This document shows positions 1 to 5,864 of a stretch of 12,795 nucleotides of DNA, one piece after another; the first letter of the stretch is position 1, and the number at the start of each line of letters is the position of its first letter. The DNA comes from Candidatus Rifleibacteriota bacterium (GTDB lineage: Bacteria; Riflebacteria; Ozemobacteria; Ozemobacterales; Ozemobacteraceae). Location of the stretch: NCBI GenBank assembly GCA_017526725.1, contig JAFXRA010000347.1, positions 1 to 12,795 on the forward strand, in the 5' to 3' direction. Under the pieces are notes generated by a model. The model saw only the letters and a list, made by a program, of their open reading frames with translations. It was not told the DNA's origin and searched no databases. Position numbers and translations under genes: made by a program.

Positions 1-79
1 GACATTTGGATTTAAGTATGCAATTATCACGACTAGAATCTATAATAGAAAAATAAAAACTCAAAAGTTCACAATAAAA

Positions 80-109
80 AAAAGACTCTACTATAATGTA
101 GAGTCTTTT
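80..109 (-). terminator. Rho-independent terminator of the pilin gene
   Basis: A perfect 12-bp inverted repeat (80-91 with 98-109) encloses the 6-nt loop TATAAT. Read on the minus strand, the hairpin is followed by an unbroken run of eight U (plus-strand A at 76-83, partly inside the stem). It lies about 20 nt past the pilin stop codon. On the plus strand only a short T run follows, so it should work mainly for minus-strand transcription. This is seen directly in the sequence. Confidence 0.92.
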
Positions 110-128
110 ATCTTCTATAAAATTATTA

Positions 129-488
129 TCAACCACCCCAAGTAGCTGAAGCACAACCATGCTTAGAACAGAAATATACCATGGCATTGTCTGCACCTAT
201 ACCACTACCGCTAAGAGGGCTGAATACTCCTCCTGATGGGCAGCTAAACCCTTTATTACCACTTAAATACCTATTCATATCAGCTATCGTGGCAGGATAA
301 CACCCATGTTCAGTATGATATACTTCAGCAGTTCTGGTTAAAAGAGCTGTGAATTCAAAACATTTACTCTGTCGAGCACGTTCACGAGCCTGTTGAAAAT
401 TAGGTACAGCCATAGCAGCAAGAATACCAATAATAGCAATTACTATCATTAGTTCAATTAGTGTAAAAGCATGTTTATTTTTTTTCAT
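129..488 (-). CDS. Type IV pilin-like / pseudopilin protein
   Basis: A 119-residue class III signal protein that should be processed by prepilin peptidase and assembled into a type IV pilus or type II secretion pseudopilus. The positively charged leader MKKNKHA precedes [20 protein letters not shown], the N-methylated hydrophobic helix, with the conserved Glu at mature position +5 (residue 12). The residue before the cleavage site is Ala, not the usual Gly. The C-terminal half is short and has cysteines at 43, 63, 83, 107 and 112; the CPSGG motif at 83-87 and CSKHGC at 107-112 recall the small pilin-like proteins found in multiple copies in some diderm phyla. The start is supported by AAAGGTG (plus 497-503) 8 nt upstream. 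It is monocistronic, with its own promoter and terminator, and no other pilus gene is in the window. Major or minor pilin cannot be decided. Confidence 0.9.
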   Translation of the reverse strand: MKKNKHAFTLIELMIVIAIIGILAAMAVPNFQQARERARQSKCFEFTALLTRTAEVYHTEHGCYPATIADMNRYLSGNKGFSCPSGGVFSPLSGSGIGADNAMVYFCSKHGCASATWGG

Positions 489-508
489 ATTTATTCACCT
501 TTAAAAGT

Positions 509-537
509 ATTATACCACAAAAAAAAGTTTTACAAAA
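509..537 (-). promoter_or_regulatory. Predicted sigma-70 promoter of the pilin gene
   Basis: On the minus strand TGGTATAAT (plus 509-517) gives a perfect -10 hexamer (509-514) with the extended TGn motif. Seventeen nucleotides further upstream is only a weak -35, TTTTGT (532-537), which fits an extended -10 promoter. Transcription would start near plus 502, leaving a very short leader in which the ribosome binding site lies almost at the 5' end. Confidence 0.7.
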
Positions 538-557
538 CATAAATTATTGAGTATATT
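529..557 (+). promoter_or_regulatory. Predicted sigma-70 promoter of the large plus-strand operon
   Basis: TTTACA (529-534) and TATATT (552-557) each match the consensus at five of six positions and are 17 bp apart. Transcription would start near 564, giving a leader of about 30 nt that contains AGGAG (577-581) and AAGGGA (585-590) before the ATG at 594. A second, weaker pair, TTGAGT (547-552) and AATAAT (571-576), is possible but would remove most of the leader. Confidence 0.6.
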
Positions 558-593
558 ATGTTTTGATAAAAATAATAGGAGAATAAGGGAATT

Positions 594-1499
594 ATGTTTA
601 ACAAGAAACAGGCGTGGCTGCCTTTTACTCTTGCACTGCTTGTTTTTACAACAGGTTGTGTTCCCAATAACTTTACTTTTCAAAAAGAATTTGGAAAATC
701 AGGTTCAGGTTCTGCTGAATTTTTAAGTCCAACAGATATGGACATTGATAAAAATGGTAACTTGGTAATAGCAGATGCAGGTAATACAAGATTTCAAGTT
801 ATATCTACCAGTGGAAAAGTAATTGCAACAGGTGGTGAATTTGGAGTTGACCGTATGAAACTCCAAAGCATAAGCGGATTAGGTGTTGACAAATCAACCA
901 ATATGGTTTGGGTTTGTGACCAAAAAGGCAACAAGATAGTTAAATTTGATATAGATGGCACTCCTTCAACCAAAGTAACAAAAAATATGAAATATCCGAT
1001 GGATGTTGCAGTAGATAGTGAAAGCAATATCTATGTCATAATGTCTAGAAATTCAGAAATATATAAATATAATGATTTTGGCCAATATCAAGGTAAAATC
1101 GGGGGGCAAGGCAAGGCAGCCCTTATATTCCCAACCTCAATCACTATACATAATAACATTATTTATATAACTGACTTTGGCGGTAAAAGAATAGTTAAGC
1201 TTAATCTAGATGGTTCTTTCATAGAAGAAATAAAGAGCAAAGGCGAATATGAAGAAATGAAAGGTCCATCCGGCTTGCATATTGATGAAACAGGCAATCT
1301 ATATGTATTAGACTTAGGTGAAGTTCCTGTTGTTATTTTATCACCTGAAGGCAAGCTTATTTCTCAAGTTGGAACTTTTGGAAATCATGAAGGTAATTTC
1401 TTGTATCCAACAGGAGTTATTGCTAAATCGAAAGATGATGTTTACGTTTTAGATAATAGCAGAAACACAATATTAAATTTTGTAAGAAAATCTAACTAA
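594..1499 (+). CDS. NHL-repeat beta-propeller lipoprotein
   Basis: A 301-residue exported protein, probably anchored in a membrane by lipid. After the charged start MFNKKQ comes a hydrophobic segment (residues 9-20) ending in FTTGC, with Cys22 as the likely lipidated residue; Thr at -3 is atypical, so the lipoprotein call is likely but not certain. Six NHL-type repeats follow at about 42-71, 90-120, 132-161, 178-206, 222-251 and 269-296, each showing the P/S-x-D/G-hydrophobic...G/N-hydrophobic-Y/V-hydrophobic-x-D pattern, enough for one six-bladed propeller. Such propellers usually bind proteins, peptides or glycans; no catalytic site is visible. The start is set by AAGGGA just upstream (585-590). 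It is the first gene of the operon, 23 nt before mltG. The binding partner is unknown. Confidence 0.85.
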   Translation: MFNKKQAWLPFTLALLVFTTGCVPNNFTFQKEFGKSGSGSAEFLSPTDMDIDKNGNLVIADAGNTRFQVISTSGKVIATGGEFGVDRMKLQSISGLGVDKSTNMVWVCDQKGNKIVKFDIDGTPSTKVTKNMKYPMDVAVDSESNIYVIMSRNSEIYKYNDFGQYQGKIGGQGKAALIFPTSITIHNNIIYITDFGGKRIVKLNLDGSFIEEIKSKGEYEEMKGPSGLHIDETGNLYVLDLGEVPVVILSPEGKLISQVGTFGNHEGNFLYPTGVIAKSKDDVYVLDNSRNTILNFVRKSN

Positions 1500-1522
1500 T
1501 TTAAATAATAAAAGAGAACGTC

Positions 1523-2557
1523 ATGATGAAATCTATAAAAATAGCAATCATCATGGCGTTTTTTTTATTGGCAATGCTTGGCGGCTTTGCTTTCAGCGTG
1601 TGGTCATGGGCAAAAGAAATGTCTCAACCGGCATCTAAGGGTAAAACCACAGAGATAATAATTGAACAAGGCTATACCACCAAAAGAATTGCCAGTATAT
1701 TAAAAGACAAAAACATTATAAAAAGTGCCTTATTGTTCCGTATTTATATCAGATTTCTAGCTGTGGACCAAAACCTAAAACCTGGTCATTATTCATTTTC
1801 TGGGAAAGAAAGTTTATCAGAAGTTATTCAGCACCTATTAAAAGGGAATCAGAATACAATATCTGTTACAATTCCTGAAGGCACTACGATAAAAGAAGCT
1901 GCAGCCATTCTTCAAGATGCCTCAATCTGCAGTGCCATAGATTTTATTGAAGAAGTATCAGACCCCGGCCGATTAGGGAAAATCTTTTCCAATTGGGAAT
2001 TAATTCCTCAAGCTGAAGGTTTAATATTTCCTGATACTTATTTTTTTGAAAAGAATACACCTGCCAGTAAGGTTGCAGAAAGAATGCTCAAATTAATGAG
2101 GCATCAGATAGATAAAGTGTTTTTTGCAAAGCTTCCACAAGGTTTAAATCAGTATGAAGCCTGTATTTTAGCTTCTATAGTAGAAAAAGAAGCTGTTTTA
2201 AATAAAGAACGGCCAATTATCGCTTCGGTTTTCTATAACAGGCTAAAGAAAAAGATGAAACTGGAATCCTGTGCAACAGTTCTATACGCATTAGGAGCCC
2301 ACAAAAACCGATTGCTTAACGAAGATTTAAAAGTCGATTCTCCTTACAATACTTATATAAATACAGGTCTTCCTCCCACCCCAATATCTAATTTTGGTGT
2401 TGCTTCCATGAAAGCTGTTGCCTGTCCTTCAGAAACAGATTACCTCTTTTTTGTGGTAAACGGCAAAGACGGTGGTCATAATTTTTCAAAATCATTAGAT
2501 GAGCATAATAAAAATAAAAAGGATTATTTTGAAATACGCAAACAAAATGAAAAATAA
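1523..2557 (+). CDS. mltG: Endolytic murein transglycosylase MltG (YceG-like)
   Basis: An inner-membrane lytic transglycosylase that cuts nascent peptidoglycan strands and is thought to set glycan length during cell-wall growth. The 344 residues are close to the 340 of the E. coli enzyme. One membrane helix (about 5-27) is followed by a LysM-like region (about 42-110) and the YceG catalytic domain. The signature LASIVEKEA (216-224) carries the catalytic glutamate, most likely Glu221 by comparison with E. coli Glu218. Further conserved blocks are SVFYNRL (235-241), YNTY...GLPPTPISNFG (275-292) and DGGHNFS (316-322) with EHNK near the end. The usual QSDPTV block reads ESCATV (248-253), a variant I believe occurs elsewhere. 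The start is the first of two adjacent ATGs behind a weak AAAGAGA. Its end overlaps the next gene by 11 nt. Confidence 0.95.
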   Translation: MMKSIKIAIIMAFFLLAMLGGFAFSVWSWAKEMSQPASKGKTTEIIIEQGYTTKRIASILKDKNIIKSALLFRIYIRFLAVDQNLKPGHYSFSGKESLSEVIQHLLKGNQNTISVTIPEGTTIKEAAAILQDASICSAIDFIEEVSDPGRLGKIFSNWELIPQAEGLIFPDTYFFEKNTPASKVAERMLKLMRHQIDKVFFAKLPQGLNQYEACILASIVEKEAVLNKERPIIASVFYNRLKKKMKLESCATVLYALGAHKNRLLNEDLKVDSPYNTYINTGLPPTPISNFGVASMKAVACPSETDYLFFVVNGKDGGHNFSKSLDEHNKNKKDYFEIRKQNEK

Positions 2558-3380
2558 AGTATTAGCAATTGTACTTTTGGTGCTTTTTTGTTTTACCTTT
2601 CCAATAAATCGTTTGAAAGCAGAAGAAACAAATAGAATTATTTCTCTCATTCCTTCAAGCACAGAAATATTATTTGCAATAGGCTTTGGGAATGATGTTA
2701 CAGCTGTTTCCAATTACTGTAATTATCCATCTAAAGAAATAGAAGGGCTGCCAAGAATTGGCGACCAGAATCTGAATATAGAGAAAATTATTTCATTAAA
2801 ACCAACTATTCTTGTAGACACAAATGGAATACACAAAAAATACGAGGCTATTTTTAATAAACTTCATTTAAATTACGTAAATCTAAGCATAAAGCATTTG
2901 GATGATATACCATTAGAAGCGGCAAAATTAGCTGAATTGCTTGGCAATAAAAACAAAGCAGACGGTTTCATAGAAAAGTGGAATCTAGAAATTAGCAAAT
3001 TAACTACAAATAAGGATATGACAATTCCTAAAATCTATATGGAAATATGGAATAATCCTATTCAAGCCGTAGGCGGAAACAATATAATGGATAGTATGAT
3101 AAATACTGCCGGAGGGAAAAATGCTTTAGAAAAAATAAATGATTTTCCCGTAGTAAACAGTGAAATACTAATGGTTGCTAATCCAGACATAATTATATTA
3201 GCATATCCTGACGCAGATATAGAATCTGTAAAAAAAAGACCTGGCTGGAAAAGCATTAATGCTGTAAAAAATAACCATATTTTTGCTATCAATCAGGATA
3301 CAATAGTCAGACCCGGGCCAAGAAACCTAGAGGCAATAAAAACAATAAACAACTATATAAATAAGGTAGAAAAACAATGA
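2547..3380 (+). CDS. BtuF-like periplasmic substrate-binding protein
   Basis: An ABC-transporter binding protein of the BtuF/FhuD/TroA-like fold (PF01497 type), which captures cobalamin, haem or an iron chelate in the periplasm. I start it at ATG 2547 (277 residues) because this gives a proper Sec signal, MKNKVLAIVLLVLFCF..., with probable cleavage after LKA; an in-frame ATG at 2499 would put 16 extra charged residues before the signal. The mature protein opens with RIISLIPSSTEILFAIG, then PRIGDQNLNIEKIISLKP, and later has EIWNNPIQAVGG, the AGGKNALE-type block, and PDIIIL, all typical of the family. Ligand type cannot be read from the sequence. No permease, ATPase or TonB receptor gene is present, so it must work with a transporter elsewhere. 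It overlaps mltG by 11 nt and the next gene by 4 nt (ATGA). Confidence 0.85.
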   Translation: MKNKVLAIVLLVLFCFTFPINRLKAEETNRIISLIPSSTEILFAIGFGNDVTAVSNYCNYPSKEIEGLPRIGDQNLNIEKIISLKPTILVDTNGIHKKYEAIFNKLHLNYVNLSIKHLDDIPLEAAKLAELLGNKNKADGFIEKWNLEISKLTTNKDMTIPKIYMEIWNNPIQAVGGNNIMDSMINTAGGKNALEKINDFPVVNSEILMVANPDIIILAYPDADIESVKKRPGWKSINAVKNNHIFAINQDTIVRPGPRNLEAIKTINNYINKVEKQ

Positions 3381-4594
3381 AAAGAATTAATCAATTACTC
3401 ATTTTGGTTCTTTTTCTTTCAGCCATTTTTGTCAGCATACCAGCTTATGCTTCAAAAGTATCAAGCGATATGTGGACAACTCTTGATACAGCATCGGGAA
3501 CATGTGTTTTTACAATTAATCTTCCGATAGACGGTTGTTTAACTATTATTACAGAAATTAACGGACGAAATAAAACAGAACGACTCTGGGGACCAAGGTT
3601 TATGAAAAAAGGAACCTATCGTCTTAGTTTTCCTGAAAAAAAACTGACCAACAAAAAAGGAAGCATTGAATTATATAATATTAAACTGACTCCCTTTAAA
3701 GAAACCGGCAGTAAAGGCAAAGGTGAACGCCAATTCGATAATCCGACAGGAATAGATTATGATGTAGCTCGTAAAGAGATTCTTATTGCTGACAGCGGAA
3801 ACGACAGAATCATTCGTCTTGGGAAAGACGGAAGATTTATTGGAAAACACGGCGGTTTCGGTTTGTCATATACCGGAAGTAAAAAAAGCGACGAAGGCGA
3901 AGACAGCTTAAACAGCCCTTACGATGTTGCAGCCGGAGGTTTCTCTAATTTTTATATTTCAGATTACGGCAACGATAGAATAGCCATATATGATTCATAT
4001 AAAAGCTATAAAGGCAACCTTTTCCCCAAGAAAAACGATAGACGCAATCGTTTGAATAAACCCAAGGGAATTGTTACCGATTATGAAAACAACATCTGGG
4101 TAGTAGACGGCCGTTCAGATTTAGTTTATAAAATTTCACCCCATAGTTCAAAACTGCTTGAAATAGGTGGTTTCGGATATTCAGAAAAACAATTGAAAAA
4201 TCCAACTCAGGTTGATGTAGGAATAGATGGTTCTGTGTATGTTGCAGACAGAGGGAAATCAAGAATCGCTGTTTTCGACAGATTAGGATCATATAAATAT
4301 GAAATCAAAGATAGTTTAAAATCACCTACAGGTGTAGCAGTAGACAGTGATGGCCTGTTAACAGTATGTGACGACAATTTGAATGAATTGAGCCTATATA
4401 CCCCTCAAGGAATCAGACTCAGTGTTATTAGTGAAGCTGCCAATGGTTCATCATTTAAAAAGCCTTCCGATATCGCTTTATGTGATGATACAATATTCCT
4501 GCTTGACAGCGGCAATCATAGAATCATACATATAAAAAGAGAAAAAGAAGGTTATGTTGTTTCTTGGCAAGGACCTTCTACTGTGTTAGAATAA
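3377..4594 (+). CDS. Secreted NHL-repeat beta-propeller protein with N-terminal beta domain
   Basis: A 405-residue protein with a Sec signal (residues 1-25, IPAYA before the cleavage point) and no lipobox, so it is periplasmic or released. Residues about 27-110 form a beta-rich region with two cysteines (43 and 54) and a GxYRL segment near 79-83 that faintly recalls FlgD-type Ig domains. Six NHL repeats follow, about 119-150, 177-207, 227-256, 272-302, 314-343 and 360-388, with good motifs such as NPTGIDYD...ILIADSGNDRIIR and NPTQVDVGIDGSVYVADRGKSRI. That is again a complete six-bladed propeller. The fold matches the first gene of the operon, so the two may be old paralogues, though this one has an extra N-terminal domain. 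AAGG (3363-3366) precedes the ATG. Partner and substrate are unknown. Confidence 0.85.
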   Translation: MKRINQLLILVLFLSAIFVSIPAYASKVSSDMWTTLDTASGTCVFTINLPIDGCLTIITEINGRNKTERLWGPRFMKKGTYRLSFPEKKLTNKKGSIELYNIKLTPFKETGSKGKGERQFDNPTGIDYDVARKEILIADSGNDRIIRLGKDGRFIGKHGGFGLSYTGSKKSDEGEDSLNSPYDVAAGGFSNFYISDYGNDRIAIYDSYKSYKGNLFPKKNDRRNRLNKPKGIVTDYENNIWVVDGRSDLVYKISPHSSKLLEIGGFGYSEKQLKNPTQVDVGIDGSVYVADRGKSRIAVFDRLGSYKYEIKDSLKSPTGVAVDSDGLLTVCDDNLNELSLYTPQGIRLSVISEAANGSSFKKPSDIALCDDTIFLLDSGNHRIIHIKREKEGYVVSWQGPSTVLE

Positions 4595-4611
4595 TAAAAC
4601 AGAAAATAACT

Positions 4612-4616
4612 GGGAG
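4612..4616 (+). promoter_or_regulatory. Ribosome binding site deciding the TTG start of the TPR gene
   Basis: GGGAG lies 7 nt before the TTG at 4624. The same frame is open back to a TTG at 4564, inside the preceding gene, but that codon has no comparable site and would add 20 residues before the lipoprotein signal. The spacing therefore favours 4624. Confidence 0.75.
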
Positions 4617-4623
4617 CAAAACA

Positions 4624-5607
4624 TTGAACAGCAAACAAGTCAAATTTATATTTTGCTTTTTACTTATAATCTTAGCAGCTTCTTTCACTACAGGCTGTAA
4701 AAGTAAAAAGTCTAATAATCAAAGAACTTCAAAATCTTCAGTAAAACTTTCAAATTCAACAAAAAATATAACTTTAGCAGAACTTTTACCCAAAACTGAT
4801 GTAGTTACAGGGAAATACAAGAAAGAACTGCCGGAAAAAGTTGTTGATGAATATATGTATGGTACATTAGCCGGACAATATGGCAAACTGGATGTATGTG
4901 AAGAACATTTGATTAAAACCCTGAAAATGGAAAAATTGTTTATCGAAGCTCATCATAATCTTGGTTTGTGTTATTATAAACAAGGCCGTGTCAATGAAGC
5001 AATTAAAGAATGGAAGCAGACATTGGCACTATGTCCGACTTATGCAGAAACCTATTACAATTTATCTATATTCATGATGGATATGAATCGAGAAGCTGAT
5101 GCAATAGAACTTCTCAACAGATGTGTAAAATATGATCCGTTCCATCTGAAGGCAAGATATGCCTTAGGTTCAATCTGCAAACAAAAAGGTCAGAATAAAG
5201 AAGCAATCATACATTTTAAAGCTTACGAAAGCAAAGACAAAGGCGATCCAAGAGTCTTAATAGCACTTGGTGAATTATATCTTCTCGAAGGACAGCATGA
5301 TGCTTCTTTAAAAGCCTTTGAATCTGCTTCGAGAATAGACCAGAAGAATGGTAAAGTATTCTATCAGCTTGGTATTGCATATCACAGACGAGGTTTGCTA
5401 GATAATGCAATAATGAATTACAAACGCGCTTCTGAACTGATGCCGAACAATGTTGACTGCTATATTAATCTGGGTGATATATATGCAAGCCGTAATGAAT
5501 TTGCTTCTGCCTTAGCTTCATATAATGCTGCATTAGGTATTGATCCATCAAACAGCTATGCATCAAGAAAAGCCAAAGTTGTAGAAGCAAAACTTCTAGA
5601 AAAATGA
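4624..5607 (+). CDS. TPR-repeat lipoprotein
   Basis: A 327-residue protein starting at TTG. Residues 1-24 are a lipoprotein signal with the hydrophobic core FIFCFLLIILAAS and lipobox FTTGC, giving Cys25 as the lipidated residue. A low-complexity Ser/Lys/Asn linker follows (26-50). From about residue 74 to 311 there are about seven tetratricopeptide repeats, for example HNLGLCYYKQGRVNEAIKEW, YYNLSIFMMDMNREADAIEL and YINLGDIYASRNEFASALAS. TPR solenoids hold protein complexes together; in diderms, lipid-anchored ones often serve pilus, secretion or cell-wall machineries (PilF/PilW, NlpI types). Which of these applies here is not shown. It follows the NHL gene by 29 nt, the largest gap in the operon, and overlaps the next gene by ATGA. 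The repeated helices are full of typical W/L/G/Y/A/P positions, so the domain call is firm. Confidence 0.88.
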   Translation: MNSKQVKFIFCFLLIILAASFTTGCKSKKSNNQRTSKSSVKLSNSTKNITLAELLPKTDVVTGKYKKELPEKVVDEYMYGTLAGQYGKLDVCEEHLIKTLKMEKLFIEAHHNLGLCYYKQGRVNEAIKEWKQTLALCPTYAETYYNLSIFMMDMNREADAIELLNRCVKYDPFHLKARYALGSICKQKGQNKEAIIHFKAYESKDKGDPRVLIALGELYLLEGQHDASLKAFESASRIDQKNGKVFYQLGIAYHRRGLLDNAIMNYKRASELMPNNVDCYINLGDIYASRNEFASALASYNAALGIDPSNSYASRKAKVVEAKLLEK

Positions 5608-5864
5608 GTAATTCCCTAACATTCGGCGAAAAACCGTTAAAAAAGCTGTCTCCTAAAGAAAAAGTTCAATATTCAATTCTAGGAAACAGGCTGGGTCTAA
5701 CAGACGAGAATGCTCGTCTAACGTTAGAATCAATTCATAAAGATACTGCCCGTATTTTTTCTATACCAGAATCATCAGTTACTTCAGAAATCGATTTTTC
5801 CGGAAGAGACTTTGATCTGGTATTTACAATAAGTAAACAGAATACACCTTCAAGCAAAGCATGA
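5604..5864 (+). CDS. Small protein of unknown function (86 aa)
   Basis: I do not recognise this 86-residue protein with confidence. It has no signal peptide, membrane segment or cysteine, so it is probably cytoplasmic. It looks like a charged N-terminal helix (SPKEKVQYSILGNRLG, 16-31), a second helix (about 38-52) and a beta hairpin (SVTSEIDFSGRDFDLVFTIS), then a short polar tail. Length and layout resemble MinE, but the likeness is weak and no minC or minD is present. It overlaps both neighbours by 4-nt ATGA junctions and has no strong ribosome binding site, so it is probably translated by coupling. Its overlap with the radical SAM gene suggests co-expression with that module. That it is a real gene is supported by the tight junctions on both sides. 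Confidence 0.7.
   Translation: MSNSLTFGEKPLKKLSPKEKVQYSILGNRLGLTDENARLTLESIHKDTARIFSIPESSVTSEIDFSGRDFDLVFTISKQNTPSSKA

Noticed and set aside
41..46. TATAAT on the plus strand near the left edge, as a promoter
   Set aside because: No usable -35 lies 16-18 bp upstream, and the next gene is on the other strand with a terminator in between.
92..97. TATAAT in the loop of the hairpin, as a -10 box
   Set aside because: It is the loop of a perfect terminator stem and has no -35 or downstream gene in the right direction.
794..1027. Antisense open frames inside the NHL, binding-protein, TPR and RNase G genes
   Set aside because: They have no ribosome binding sites or recognisable domains and lie wholly inside well-supported genes.
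2499..2546. Upstream ATG extending the BtuF-like protein by 16 residues
   Set aside because: It would put a Lys/Ile-rich stretch before a normal Sec signal and deepen the overlap with mltG to 59 nt.
4564..4623. TTG at 4564 as start of the TPR lipoprotein
   Set aside because: It lies inside the preceding gene without a ribosome binding site and would displace the lipoprotein signal, whereas TTG 4624 has GGGAG at 7 nt.
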